Positions 1 through 12,200 of a stretch of DNA of 64,000 nucleotides are shown in pieces. The stretch is from Alnus glutinosa (Eukaryota; Streptophyta; Magnoliopsida; Fagales; Betulaceae), in the NCBI RefSeq assembly GCF_958979055.1, contig NC_084889.1, forward strand, positions 3,162,001 to 3,226,000. Reading direction: 5' to 3'. The notes under the pieces were generated by a model. The model had not been told where the DNA came from. It did not search any database and was given only the letters and a program-made list of their open reading frames with translations. How positions within the stretch are numbered: position 1 is the first letter of the stretch; each line of letters begins with the position of its first letter. The position numbers were made by a program, and so were the translations under genes.

Positions 1-754
1 AGATATGATATAAAAACGTTGGATACATGTACTATTCAACATAAGTACTTTACCCATTTGTAGATGTTCCAAAACCCACTTTTTCTATCAGTAATAAAAA
101 ATAGTTCCCCTGCAAAATTTCAAACAAAACGGATTATCTAAGCAATAAAAGCCACTAAAAGTTTAGAACTTCTACCTATATAAATTAGTTAAATTATAAC
201 ATATTTAGTAGCAACCATTGAGTGTGTATTTATGAATTATTATGTTCTATAAAACCAACATAGGACTCCAGAAAAAATAATGGATTAATTAATGATTCTA
301 GAATCCAAGAAAGCATAATAAAATCTTGGAGAGTATTTTATAGCACAAAGCTCTTTTTCCAAGAAGTTATTCCATTAAAAAAATGCACAAAAAAAGGGGT
401 GTAACCCTGGTACACAGAAAGTAGATAAGAGAAACATCCAAAGAAATTATACAGCACAAATTAAGAACCAGGAATTGGTCTTAGAGTGAAGGATTAAATA
501 TTGATATCATAGGTTTGATTACAAGGTTGAATGAGCTTATCCTCAGCAATCCAAATGTGAAATTTGACCATTATTGTCCATGCATGCAGTTAGATCCCAT
601 ATGGACCTACATGCTTCCACATCATGAATGGTCCAAAACCATAGAATTCCTCAAATGGATGGTAGGCGATACCTTCACAAGATTATTGATCCCACAACTA
701 TATTCAGAAAAAGGATTCACTTTTCTCCGGGGAAGAAGAAATGGATGCAAATAC

Positions 755-785
<31 letters not shown>

Positions 786-912
786 ACGGCGCAGTAATAG
801 AGAATTTGAGGAATTTGTCTGTTACATGTTCAATTTTTTCACTAGAATGAGAACTTCACCAAGGAGTTTTGCGTATAAGTTTGTTCATCGACCAAGAAGA
901 TTAATACAGTAC
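1..912. other. intronic or unassigned sequence left of the last visible S9 peptidase exon
   Basis: No exon of the neighbouring S9 peptidase could be read here with a correct frame and splice sites, so this is probably intron. The reading frame of the last visible exon ends at a GT donor at 912-911. An open frame on the plus strand (515-850) crosses the poly-C run and resembles no family I know; I treat it as chance. Confidence 0.4.
757..785. repeat. 29-bp C homopolymer
   Basis: An uninterrupted run of 29 cytosines, probably inside an intron of the S9 peptidase gene. Long C/G runs are much rarer than A/T runs in plant DNA. The exact length may be an assembly estimate. Confidence 0.9.
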
Positions 913-3587
913 CACTAGGGGACCACTTCGGTTCAGTTGGAGACTCCACAAGCATAGAATCAGTGCCAGCAACACAGATGCGTTTGTAGACCTCTCTACA
1001 TGACAGCATAAGGAAAGTTAACGCTATTAACCAAATGATAATAACATTTCCGTTAATATGATAAAAAAAATAATTAAAAAAAAGAAACCTTCAACACATA
1101 GAGGTGTCAGCAAAACTTCTACATTGAGGTGCCAATAAAACAAGGAAAGCAAAGAGTACAGCAGAAGGGACTAATATGTACAAAAAAAGTCTAGCATGCC
1201 TATACACAGCTCAAAAAAAAGGTGCTTGTCTACCTATATATGCAATGTTTATGTCACATATGCAAAGATTTGACAATAACCATAGAGCCTCATTCTCTTT
1301 AAACAAACTTAATGATTAAAATGCATAAACATAATCAACATAGAATGAGAAATTGAAACCACTTCCAATGATTTCCAAGAATGGCTCTTGATGCCATTTA
1401 TTTTTGCCTTATGGATTTCATGCCTTCTACATGCCAACAAACCTTCCTACCGCAACAGGGTTAGCAGGAACTTCCTGTTCCCCTGCCAGCAGATAACAGT
1501 TCTTGGAAAGAACATTTGATACCTAATACAAAGACACTTCTTGGAAAGAGATTGATACTTAACATTGAGCTAGCTATTATCTCATAAAAGGAATTCTGCT
1601 CACCCATTTTCAGAAATATAGCCAACCCAGATTTCTGCTTTATCCCATGGCATGTGAGGGTGACGCCATTCAATCCATGCCATTTTTTCACCTTTGGAGT
1701 CCAAACGTGGGAAAGCATAGAAGTCATTCCCACCTACTAATACTTCTGGCTCTGTGTATATTATGATCCAAGTGGGAGGAAATGAACATCAAGTATTGAC
1801 AACAATAGATAGTAAAAAGATAAAATGACAATATGAAAACCTAAAACCAAACCCCTTGCAGACACAATAAAAAAAAAAAACACATAATCTGCAGTATCTT
1901 AATTGTTCTCAACATATACACAAACTTGAATAAATATAAACCATTAGTTGTGCCACTGCTGGTGCATTTTGCATCTTACCTTGAATATCCTTGTTGCCAA
2001 TCTCTATTGCTACAATTGTAGTGGTTGGATTCAAACTATTTTCACGATGATCTGCCATGTAATAAACAAGTATATAGATGATGAAATAGAGAGTTTTGTA
2101 TATAGAAAAGTTAGCAACAGTATCTCAAAAATTTACCTTCCTTTACGGTGACATAACGATTAAAGCGTGCATCAAAGACTCCGTCCGCATAACAGACTAG
2201 TGGTCCACCATAATCCGGAGTAAGTGGTAGAGGAGAAGAATCTGTTTGGCACAAAATAGTTATATTAGCAGTTTGCAATGAAACACTTTTTAGCAGAATG
2301 CTTCACATAAATCTCTAAGAACACAGAACCCCGGGTTTAGCACCCTCCCAAAAGATAAACTAGTCTTTGTGGGTTCAATTAGGCGTTAAAATTAATTCCT
2401 CTTCAAAACTAGCATTAGAATTCTCCGCTTGATTTCCACAAAAACATAAACAAAATTTTTTTAAAATCCCATTAAAGGTTGATTTTCGAGCTAAAATTCC
2501 CCCTCTTCTTATTCTTTTTTTTTTTATTATTATTATTTTAGATGAATCAAACTTTATAGAACAAGAACAACAACAAACAACATGCCAGAAACAAATCTGG
2601 ACCACGTCCAAAGAACAAGACTCACAGGGAAGCAACAAGCAAAGCAAACACCTACTGCATCAAAGCTAGCAGATTACAACAGACAACAACCAAACAGAAA
2701 CCGAACTGACATGAGAGATTTATCTACCAAGCTTGACAGAATACTACACTTCTGCAGAGCATAAGCATGACCAGACATACCTTTAGAATTCAAAGACTGC
2801 TTGTACAGCCTTTGGTCCTTGTAATTTGAAAATATGACTGTATCATCATAGACCCTGAAAGCGCCACCTCCATATTCTTGTGCAACTGTCCGCACCCCAA
2901 ACTCCTTCGGCGTGATGTCAACAGGCTCATCCCCTGCTCTCTCTGGCTCTTTCACAAGAACCCCGCGTCTGAATCCATTACAACAATCTCCAATAACTCA
3001 ATTTAGACAAAAAGAAAGGATCCCGGGGTGTATGAATGAATTGAATGAAAAATTAACACTTATCAAAAAGCTTAGGCTGATCCATGGTGAATTTAATCGG
3101 TTAACTCTTATTCTAATACTCCCACTATGACTAAGCCTAGACTGATAAAAAACAGTGAATTCAACCATTTAACCATTATTCTGAAAATTGAAAGATATAG
3201 GAAGCATATATTCAAATAGATAGTGTTATATTTCGTATCTACGGACCCTGATTCAGCGGGGCGTGATTCGAGCCAGATGAGGCGGCCGTGGGAGTCAGCG
3301 GCGGTGCCGCCGAGCCGCTTGGAGGCGCCGGAAACGACGTCGGCGGTGATCGGGGAGTTCCAAGAGCCGTACGGAGCAGTGAGCTTGTTTTCCTTGGTTG
3401 GAACCTCTTTCTCGAGTGAAGAAGAAGAAGAAGCCATTCTCTTACAGCTCCAGTGCTGCCTTCTAGCGGAGACAGCAGCGACGAGTCTTCGACTGATGTG
3501 GTTGAAGCGGAAAATGGAGTAAGGAGAAGTGGACGAACTAGTAGAAACGTAGAAGCGAGTGAGGCTGACTATAGACGAGGCAGCCAT
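913..3587 (-). CDS. S9 (prolyl-oligopeptidase-like) peptidase, N-terminal part, incomplete at the left edge
   Basis: Six exons read on the minus strand: 3587-3247, 2968-2781, 2241-2137, 2051-1980, 1751-1604 and 995-913, with codon phases 2,1,1,1,2,1 all joining correctly. They encode about 312 residues of a protein normally around 700-750 long. Family-typical stretches are GSWNSPITADVVSGASKRLG, RTVAQEYGGGAFRV, PLPLTPDYGGPLV, NDFYAFPRLD and ESPTEPKWSP. The family (plant proteins annotated as dipeptidyl aminopeptidase or acylaminoacyl-peptidase-like) has an N-terminal beta-propeller and a C-terminal alpha/beta-hydrolase with a Ser-Asp-His triad. Only the propeller part lies here; the catalytic domain would be left of the window. 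The first 50 or so residues are rich in Ser, Arg and Ala, which suggests an organellar transit peptide; a second Met at about residue 51 (RMASSSSSLE) could start a cytosolic form. The exon 1 donor reads GG|GTCCGT, a weak site, but it alone gives the family sequence across the junction. Confidence 0.85.
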
Positions 3588-3734
3588 TATTTGGAGAGCT
3601 TACGTTGGGGAAGTTGACGTGGCATGAATAAGTTAACCAGGTTGGTCTGGGTTTAAAAAAATAATAATAATAAAATTGAAATCCAGTGCGTGTGAATCGG
3701 CGTGATAATATTTAGGCTTAAATAATCTCATCAA

Positions 3735-4471
3735 GAGAAATGCTAGACATGAAACTTTCTTCCGTCTCATGTCCGTCCCTTTCCAGCGTGGCACAGCTAA
3801 TTTATTAAAAAAATGAGAACATTTGGGAAAGAGAAATACGGAGACAGGAGAAATGGAAACGAGGCTTCAAGACATTTCTCCCCATTTCTCCCAATTTTCA
3901 GTTTCCCTCCATTTCTCCCCATTATCGGCGCCGACCACCGCCCCCCTCACCCACCGTCCGGCTCCCCCACCAAACGGCCGACACCGTCCAGCCCTCTCAA
4001 ACCACCGTCCGACCCTCCCCTCTCAGACCAAAAAACTCGACCCGCGACCCATTTCTCTCTCCCTCCCCACCGAACAGAGCGTCAGCCACCAACCCACCGA
4101 CCGAGCACCGCCCATCTTCGACCTGGTCTCTCTCTCTCTCTCTCTCTGGTTCCTCTCTCACCTTTCCTCTCTCGTTGGTCTGAGAGGGGAGGGTCGGACG
4201 ATGGTCTGAGAGGGCAGGACGGTGTTGGCCGTTTGGTGGGGAAGCCGGACGGTGGGGGAGGGGGGCGGTGGTCGGCGCCGATAATGGGGAGGAATGGAGG
4301 GAAACTGAAAATTGGGAGAAATGGGAGGAAATGTCTTGAAGCCTCGTTTCTATTTATCCTGTCTCCGTATTTCTCTTTCCCAAATGTTCTCATTTTTTTA
4401 ATAAATTGGTTGTGCCACGCCGGAAAGGGACGGACATGAGACGGAAGAAAGTCTCATGTCTAGCATTTCTC
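3735..4471. mobile_element. 737-bp fold-back (long terminal inverted repeat) element
   Basis: The ends are inverted copies starting GAGAAATGCTAGACATGA at 3735 and ending in its complement at 4471. The arms run about 280 bp each, so both strands read almost the same peptide (MRTFGKEKYGDR). The centre is GC-rich with a CT repeat near 4124-4147. I see no transposase. The pentamer ATCAA lies near both ends, but no clean TSD is visible. The element sits 148 bp upstream of the S9 peptidase start codon, in its probable promoter. Confidence 0.85.
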
Positions 4472-5294
4472 AATAATCAATAGGGTATTGGTTTATGTGG
4501 TTTAAAGGTTTTTTTTTTTTTTTTATGTACTTTAATTTATATCCCAGATGGTATATAAGTTTTGAAAAAAAGACAGAAATGATATATTCGTTAATTTTTT
4601 TGTCAAAAAATTAACGGTTGTCCACGTGTCTACTATCATGTATTGACATGTGTCTTATGCATTAAAACATTTTAAAAACTAAAATTAAAAAGCTTTAAAA
4701 ATTAATTAAAAAAAAATTAAAAAGGCATAAAAAAAAATATCATCTCCGTCTTTTCCCTAAACACATGTATCATCTGTGATACGAATTGAAGCACAGGAGG
4801 AAAAAAATAAAATTTTAAACCACAAGTACCAAAAAGGTGTTTGACCCTAATATTTAAAAAAAAAATTAAAAAAAAAATTGCACTATTAGTCTTTGTAGTT
4901 AGCCTAAATTATAAATCATTTTCTGTGATACAAAAAATAATTGTAAGGTCCTTGTGATAGGCAAAAATTACAAATTACTCTTTGAAATTGTTTTCCATCT
5001 ACAAACTTAACAAAAACCGATAGATGTCACGTCAGTCCAAAAAACATACAACAAATGTCACTCTTAATTAAAATATATATATATATATATATAAATTAAA
5101 AATTAAAAACCAACAAAAAAAAAAAAATTGGGCGGAGGCCAAAGGGGAAGTAAAGGGGGAGGGAACAACATTACAACGTGGGAGAGAAAGAGAGGAGGAA
5201 AATCAGGGGGAATTTGAAAAAAAAAAAATGAAATGAAACCTAAATCATGCGTGCTTTCAATATTTTTTTATTAAATACCTCACATGCACATATG
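4472..5294. other. AT-rich intergenic stretch
   Basis: Long A and T tracts, an (AT)n run near 5074-5091 and short degenerate inverted stretches (around 4490-4520 against 4815-4840) suggest decayed MITE material. No coding frame or RNA gene is recognisable. Confidence 0.4.
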
Positions 5295-5706
5295 GAAAGA
5301 GCCAAAATCAAACTGCTATCTCGGTTTAAAAAAGTATCATATTTAGTACCAGTCATTAATGAAAATGCACACTTGATACTTCTGTCTACGCCCTGTTCAT
5401 AAAAATAAAAAAATGTTTAGATAATTTTTTAATATTTTTTTCATCCTACATGATAATAAAAGCATAAGTATCACATGTGATACACGGCTACGTAGAATGA
5501 TAATTTGAGTTGGCTTAAAATATGTGGCAACCAGAGTGTATAAGTGCCACCACTTTAAGGGGGGGTGACGTAGGCTGTAGGCAGCTATCAAAAAAAATGA
5601 AGGAAATTATACGAAAGTACCAAGTATGTATTTCTATTAACTATAGCTGACAGATACCACATTTAATGCTTTTTGAAACCGAGAAGGCTATTTGATTTTG
5701 GCCCTT
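5295..5706. mobile_element. MITE-like element with imperfect ~90-bp terminal inverted repeats
   Basis: The left arm (about 5295-5385, containing GCCAAAATCAAA and CTCGGTTT) matches the complement of the right arm (about 5615-5706, with GAAACCGAG and TTTGATTTTGGC). The interior has no coding capacity. Edges are good to a few bases and no TSD was identified. Confidence 0.65.
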
Positions 5707-5713
5707 ACCGCAG

Positions 5714-5715
<2 letters not shown>

Positions 5716-5744
<29 letters not shown>
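5716..5744. repeat. poly(A) run of 29
   Basis: An uninterrupted A tract directly after the preceding MITE-like element. No matching TSD was found, so I do not assign it to a particular retroposon. Confidence 0.8.
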
Positions 5745-5747
<3 letters not shown>

Positions 5748-5795
5748 CAATCTGGGTTAACTTACCAATGCCACATTAACTTTCTGTATGCTTTA

Positions 5796-6803
5796 GGCCT
5801 TTTATTAATTTTCCTATCCTGTTTGTCCAAGCAAAAGCTTTTTTTCGCACAGCCTCACCGTTCCGCTTGTCTTCGTTTCAGCTGCTCAGGGAGGAGGGAA
5901 GGACCCCATCTCTTCCCTCCTCTCTTCCTCCTCCTTTCTCTATGAATATTTTTGCTTTGTTGCTTTTAACCTAGAGGTTTCTCTAACCCTTTTCACATCT
6001 CATAAGGTTTTATCTGTCATTTCGGACGACTTTTTCCGCCCAGCTATGAAACCTCATGGTCTTGGTTTCTCCATCGGGCTGGTCTCTTCCTCCTCCATGT
6101 TTGCTGGTTTCTCCCTTGCTTTGGTGACCAGTTTCAAAGATCTTAGATTTAATTTTTTCAAAGCTAGATCTACATTCTTCCATTGGTCCCGGCATTCCAC
6201 ACGCCACTCCACCGCTCTCACCGGCGATCCAACTTCCCGATGCTACCAACCACGTCTTCTTCTGCCATCCACACGCCAATGCGTGGACCTCTTGCACCAA
6301 TGTGTGGATCTCATGAGCCAGAGCTCTTCGCCCTGCCAATCCCTATTGTTGCAATGTTTTGAGTTTTTTCTTTTTGCAGCTTGTATGTTATTTTATTTTA
6401 CTTGGGTTATTGTCTTATTTTAGGAAAAACTTTTGTATTTGAATTTGTGTTGGTGCCTCTATTTTCAATCCTAGATTTGAACTTTAATAGTACTTTTACC
6501 ACTTCAGTCTCATTCGGGTGGTTGTTATTCTCAAGTGGGGGTACATATAAGTTTGTCTTAATCTGTAGCTTATGTAACTACCTTGTGCAGCCATTTGAGA
6601 GGACTAGGTCATTTGTTTGACCAATTTCTTACAATTTGTAATTATTTTTGCAATTTTTTTGGTCTGTTTTGAGTTTATTGTTGGGAAGCCCACTACTTTT
6701 TCGTTTATAGGATCGTCCACTTCTTCTTCATTTTGGATCAGGAGTGGAAATGATCCTCCTATGTAACATTTTCCCTTAATCAATTAAAAGAAGAAAAAAA
6801 AAA
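5796..6803 (+). mobile_element. retroposed insert of ~1 kb with A-rich tail and 13-bp TSD (LINE-mobilised)
   Basis: The 13-mer TCTGTATGCTTTA occurs at 5783-5795 and again, identical, at 6804-6816. The second copy follows an A-rich tail (about 6792-6803). This is the mark of target-primed reverse transcription. The insert has a CT-rich 5' part and a T-rich 3' part. Its longest plus-strand frame (6046-6423) resembles no known protein, and no reverse transcriptase or endonuclease motif is visible. It is most likely an internally deleted or non-autonomous LINE; a processed non-coding transcript is the alternative. The intact TSD suggests a fairly recent event. Confidence 0.75.
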
Positions 6804-6816
6804 TCTGTATGCTTTA

Positions 6817-7231
6817 CGAAAGAAGAAATTGTCCGTAGCATTACTCCAAGATCCTCACCGCTAGTTTACTATTATATATATATATATAATTATTTTTTTT
6901 CCTTAAGTCAAAACATTTGCTAGGACCGTAAATGAACATAATTGCTAGCAAACAATTTTGGGCTTAGCTCATTTATTATATAAACATAGGCTTGAACAAT
7001 AATTTATACTCATTTGTTAAACGAGGTGAAATTGTATAAGTTTGTATAACTTCATTTTTATTATTTTAATAATATTAGTTTTTACTTTATAATGAGAATA
7101 TGTTAAGTATTTAAAATGATAAATAATAATTATTATTATTTATAATATAATAGATATAACTTGAATTTTTATAATTGTGAGCTTGGATATATATGTTGTG
7201 TATTAGTGTGTATATGTGTGGGTTTATGTGT

Positions 7232-7273
<42 letters not shown>

Positions 7274-7992
7274 ATGTAATGAATATATATACATACTATA
7301 ACTCTATAAGATAAACATATAAACTCAATATTAGATTGTTTAAAATTTGAGTAAACTTTTATAATTACTCAAATAATAAATTTTAACTATAATTAAATAA
7401 CTACTCATTAATAGGATTTAAAAATAAAAAAAATAAAAAACAAAACAACAACAATTACAGTTTTATCTTTATATATGAAATAAATAAGCTAATTGAGCTT
7501 GTTCGAACTTAAACAAATTATTTAGCATAAGTTTGCATGGGTTAAACATGTCAGTCATTCATTTCATTGCATTCAATAAAATTCAATTCATTATGAATCT
7601 AGATTTGTAGGCCCAGAACTGGCCTACTAAAGCCTTGGGCCGCACTTGGGCCTAAAATAACAAGAATTGATTGGGCCTCTTTATATGGTTGCTTATTTTG
7701 TGTGTAGCAGCTCTTGTTTGTTGCTCTATCTGAAATCCATGTTAAAGATCATTCTCTTCGATTAGCTTCCCTAGCCTTGCTAGTTCATGACAACGATTTT
7801 ATTGCTGTTAACTTTTATGTACCCTTCGAACTGACAACGTCCCGTTCAAATACAATTTTCTCAAAAAGTCTACAAAAATTTGCCAATGTCCTATATAATA
7901 AAAATTGTGAAAATAAAAACTATATATTGAATTACACTGAGAATTGCAGAGGAAACACCTAATATATAGAGGCCAACTAATCTAGTAGTAAC
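6817..7992. other. AT-rich intergenic stretch with TA/TG microsatellite
   Basis: No gene is recognised. A compound (TA)n(TG)n microsatellite lies near 7230-7275. The open frame at 7714-7962 has no recognisable family features and is not called. Confidence 0.4.
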
Positions 7993-8299
7993 TAAGGGTG
8001 AAAATTTGGTTACAGTTATTGGTTATTGGTTAAAATCGGTAACTGTAAGCAGGGTAGCCGGTTGGCCAAAATCGCTAACCAGCTCCGGTAAATGAGTAGC
8101 CGGTTAATCGGATATTTAATAACCAACAGTTACCGGTTGATATATACCCAGTTATCGGTTATAATTAGTTTCACTATTTTTTAAAATCGACAACTGCTCC
8201 GGTAGAGGCCACTTACTGATTATTTTCAACTGAATATCAAATTAGTTGATCGGTTATCCGGTTATCGGCCAGTTATAATCGGCCGGCTTTATACTCTTA
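7993..8299. mobile_element. hAT-like MITE built of GGTTATCGGTT-type subrepeats
   Basis: The ends TAAGGGTGAAAA (7993) and TTTATACTCTTA (to 8299) form an imperfect inverted repeat of hAT type. The flanking 8-mers GTAGTAAC and GCTGCAAC agree at 5 of 8 positions, as an old 8-bp TSD would. The interior is made of repeated GGTTA/CCGGTTA motifs on both strands, without coding capacity. Confidence 0.6.
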
Positions 8300-11200
8300 G
8301 CTGCAACCTAATAATATACTCAGATAGTACAACAGTACAATGTAGAAGTACCACAGAACACTAGGCTTGGGCCAATATAGTCTAACATATAATATAACAA
8401 AAATACTGTATATCCATTAAAATCCATGAAGCATATCATTACAATGAAGCCCAATAGCAATTCCAACATGAGTCCATGATATTTTTTTTTTTTAATTTAA
8501 AACAAAAAAAAAAAAAAAAAGAAGAATGAAACCTGTTGGACCCATGGACCCAAGACGCCACCCTTTAAAAGAGGCCCTTCGGTTTAAGGCCCAATGACCC
8601 GAGAGCACCCTGGTGATACCACACCGAATTCGCTCCTCCACCACCGAATAGGCTCATAACCCATTTGCATTTTGCACTGTCTACAAAATAAAGGAGAATT
8701 TTCAGGAGAATTTAACGCATACTTAAATCAATTATTTAGCATTTCTTCATTTTCATTTTTCTCATGCTAAGAAGATTATTTGTACATGTCGATTAGGTGT
8801 TTAGGATAAAATATTTAATTAAAATGTGAGGTAAATTACGAAAAAGATTTGAACTCAAAATCGCTGCTAGTAAAGTATATTAAATCACCATTCATTTAAA
8901 AAATTTAAGTTGATTAAAAGAACGAATTTAATAACTTTATTAATTAATATTATAACTATTGAGTATGTACGTGTAAATATAAAAAGATTTGAATCCCAGG
9001 TCAAAACTTTCCAAAGTTAGAATTTAGGTTCCTAAAACTAACAAAAACTCTTAAGCAAACCTTTAAACTCATCACAACTCACATTAATCATTGCGTGAGA
9101 ATTAAGTTAGAAGCTTTCTTAATTAAAGAGTATGTTGGTCTTTTCATCTATCAATATACAGGGGTTTTTCTTTCCAAAACTGGACTGTCATTCAATTCCA
9201 AATAAACCAATAACATTTAATAAATGAAGTGGGATTCACAATAATTGTAAGGCAACGACAAATGCAGCTTATCTTGGAGAATTATTTTAGGTCACTTTTG
9301 TCAGTACAAGCTCCTTTTTTCCTGCTTTAAATAATTCCAAACCTTAAAAAGTAACTTCTAGGGCAGGGATTAGCTAGAGATGATGAGCACCAAACCAGCG
9401 GGACGAATGGGAACGTACAGTGAGAATGAGAGAGTAGAATCGACCATTTTTAACACGATTATCAAATTAGTAAGTTATAATTTAGGAGTTTTATACCGTT
9501 AAATTAAATTGGTCGAATTAGGTTGATTTATATAATATTGTACTTATGTTTCGATAATTAAAATCTGACACATGACATTTATGATTGACGAATTTTGTCC
9601 TCGTAGGATCAAATATACACACGTATAACCGATGCCGAGGCAAAATACATTATCATGAAAAATGTATGACTTCGTATACTAATACCTTTTCTCTCTCTCT
9701 CTCTTTTTTTTTTTTAAGTGTTTAAATTTTTTGTTTCGTATTATGATATATTATTTTATGTGCTAACAAATTAAAAGACCAAGTTAAGGCAATAATATCT
9801 TTTTTTTTTAAGTACAATCCCGCGCGAACTGAACCAAACCAAAAAAGAGGGGGGGAGGGGGTCGTAATTACCTCTACGAATAGGGAAGGATGGAAAGGGG
9901 TGGTTGCGGCCTAATAAACCATACGATGAGAACATATGAGAACATACAATAAGTTATATTGATCAGATGGAAGAATGGCAGGGAAAGCCGCGGCCAATAA
10001 ATCACATGATGAGCCCAATAAGCTATATTTTTATCTTTCTTTCGGTCTTCTGTTACAGTAAACATGTAGAAACTGAGCTTTCCATTATGCAACTAGAGAT
10101 GAAAGAGGTTGGCAACTCTTAAAAGGTACCTACCTAACACAGTAAATATTGTTCGATCAATCAATCAATCTAATGCTCATGATACACCGTACCGTGGTGG
10201 TGATGCCAACTTCTTCTTCTTTTTTATCAGTCATGTCAAAGTAAGATGACATGCATAGACCCCTTTTGGTTGGATTGTTTTTTTGGTCAGTCAATAATTG
10301 CAGGCTAAGCAAGAAAGGACTCCTTCCAAATCCTCCCCCCCCACAAGACCTCTCCCTTGGGGGATGGTTTTGAACATGCTTGTTAAAGATGCACGGAATC
10401 CTTTGAGCAATTAATTTTATTAGCCTTTAATTAGGATTTACTGTAGGGATAACTAACGTTTAATTTTAGTGTGTTGAGAAAAGAATATTATCGGCTTCTG
10501 TTTACATTTGTTAGAACATTTATTCTCTTCTCAAACAAAGACCAATTCATAACTATAAAAGAGATAATAAGTCAGCAATGTTGGATCAGAAGTAACTCTG
10601 ATGCTTAAGTTAGTAATATGTTTAAAGGAGATCGAAATGGAAGAAAGAGAGACCCTAAAAGACTAAGCAACAAGAGCATTAATAATAAAAGAGAATTTCC
10701 CACATGATTATAATGTACCCTATGTATAGATTCTCTTGATATCGATCTATTGCGCGCCTAACGTGCCTCTGTCCAGCGCTGAATAAGCCTATGCTGTGTC
10801 TGACGTATAAGAAAGGGGGCAACTAAAAAGCGCCACAAGAATGAGAGAGTCACTTACAAGCAAAAGAAAATTCCATGGATAAACAGAAGATATGTTTGGG
10901 GAAAGATGAGCTGCACCTCAATAATTAGTTAGTGAGGGGTTTGGAAAAGCATAAAGCAATTGATGTTGATGCCCTTTTTAATGATCAGAGAGGCACATGC
11001 GAAACCAACATTGCCAGAGTCCTTTTTTCCTTCTTTTTTCAAATTTCTTCCTCCCATTCCCCACTTCTTGTGGTCCGACCTCCCTTATCCTATCACATTC
11101 AACCCCTTCTCTTTTCATCACTAAACTTGATCACATCAAGCTTTAGTCCCCATTTTTCTTTCTCCCATCAACCAACTTGATATGTTTTTCTCTTCCCATC

Positions 11201-11408
11201 CCCACCTCAAAGATTCCAAGGACGATCCAACCTAGTAGTGACCAACCGCTCTTGTCCTTATCGTCGTTTGCCTCTCATTTAAATTAAATATTTTATGTGT
11301 GGCTTCCCAACGACACGCTTGCGTGAAGGGTATTGTTGAAATATTCACATCAGATGACACTTTAACACCCATTCTCCTTCCCTTTATAGATCCCAGCCCA
11401 GTCCACTC
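8300..11408. other. intergenic region upstream of the MIZU-KUSSEI1-like gene
   Basis: No exon or RNA gene is recognised in these 3.1 kb. It contains A/T tracts, a C tract near 10337-10344, CT repeats near 9690-9705 and a degenerate direct duplication. The last few hundred bases should hold the promoter of the downstream gene. Confidence 0.4.
9907..10030. repeat. degenerate direct duplication (~84-bp period)
   Basis: The block beginning GCGGCCTAATAAACCATACG at 9907 recurs as GCGGCCAATAAATCACATG at about 9991. Both are followed by a GATGAG motif and a CAATAAG(T/C)TATAT motif. It looks like an old local tandem duplication. Confidence 0.5.
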
Positions 11409-11416
11409 TTTATAAT
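11409..11416 (+). promoter_or_regulatory. probable TATA box of the MIZU-KUSSEI1-like gene
   Basis: TTTATAAT lies about 90 bp upstream of the ATG at 11502 in a pyrimidine-rich setting. A second TATA-like motif (TTTATAGA) lies about 25 bp further upstream. Inferred from motif and distance only. Confidence 0.4.
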
Positions 11417-11501
11417 TATCCTACCTTCCTGACACCCGTATATCTCCAACAAAAGCCTCTCGTGGTTTCCTTGAACCAATACCTTAAACAGAAGTCCAAT
11501 A

Positions 11502-12200
11502 ATGCCTCCTGTACACTCCAGCCCGTTTTACCGAATGGAGAATCCGGCAATACTGTCTTTCCTCCGGCATAGTGCTCCGGGTCCGGGTGGTGAGAAACGC
11601 ACAAAGTCCACCGGCGGGCTCCTAAAAATGTTCAAGCTCTTCCCCATGTTGACCTCAGGGTGCAAGATGGTGGCACTTCTGGGAAGACCCAGAAAGCCTT
11701 TACTCAAGGACAATGCGACGACGGGGACCATTTTCGGTTATCGGAAAGGGAGAGTAAGCCTAGCCATACAGGAGGACCCTCATTGCATGCCGATCTTTGT
11801 CATAGAGCTACCGATACACAGCAGTGCTTTTCATAAGGAAATGTCGTCGGATGTAGTCAGAATCGCGCTAGAGAGTGAAACAAAATCTCACAAGAAGAAA
11901 CTGTTGGAGGAGTTTGTCTGGGCGGTTTATTGTAATGGGAGAAAGATAGGTTACTGTATTAGGAGGAAGCAGATGTCCGATGATGAGCTTTATGTCATGC
12001 AGCATTTGCGAGGGGTCTCAATGGGTGCCGGGGTTCTTCCATCCCCGTCGGAGAAAGAAACAGCCGATGGGGAATTGACGTACATAAGAGCCAGATTCGA
12101 GAGAGTTGTTGGATCAAAGGATTCGGAATCTTTGTACATGATAAATCCAGATGGTGCAGCAGGGCCAGAATTGAGTATTTTCTTTGTAAGGGCTCATTAA
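11502..12200 (+). CDS. MIZU-KUSSEI 1-like protein (DUF617 family)
   Basis: A single-exon frame of 232 residues. The C-terminal part, from GTIFGYRKGRVSLAIQ (about residue 75) to the end, is a complete DUF617 domain, with ELPIHSSAFHKEM, YCNGRKIGYC, MQHLRGVSMGAGVLP and the hallmark SLYMINPDG followed by ELSIFFVRAH. The N-terminal 70 residues are Ser/Pro-rich and variable, as usual in the family. Arabidopsis MIZ1, the founding member, is needed for root hydrotropism and associates with the endoplasmic reticulum membrane; most paralogues are uncharacterised, so the exact role here is unknown. Lack of introns and the length fit the family. The first ATG was chosen because a TATA motif lies about 90 bp upstream; a second Met at residue 12 is possible. 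Confidence 0.93.
   Translation: MPPVHSSPFYRMENPAILSFLRHSAPGPGGEKRTKSTGGLLKMFKLFPMLTSGCKMVALLGRPRKPLLKDNATTGTIFGYRKGRVSLAIQEDPHCMPIFVIELPIHSSAFHKEMSSDVVRIALESETKSHKKKLLEEFVWAVYCNGRKIGYCIRRKQMSDDELYVMQHLRGVSMGAGVLPSPSEKETADGELTYIRARFERVVGSKDSESLYMINPDGAAGPELSIFFVRAH

Noticed and set aside
515..918. Two overlapping plus-strand open frames, one 111 codons long
   Set aside because: Both cross the 29-C tract, which encodes prolines in every frame; no family resemblance, and the region lies in a probable intron of the S9 peptidase gene.
3813..4439. 208-codon plus-strand frame and its near-identical minus-strand counterpart
   Set aside because: The similarity of the two strands comes from the long inverted repeat; composition is low complexity (Pro, Ser, Arg) with no domain.
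9907..10030. CRISPR-like spacing of repeats
   Set aside because: Only two diverged copies in a eukaryotic context; a simple local duplication explains it.
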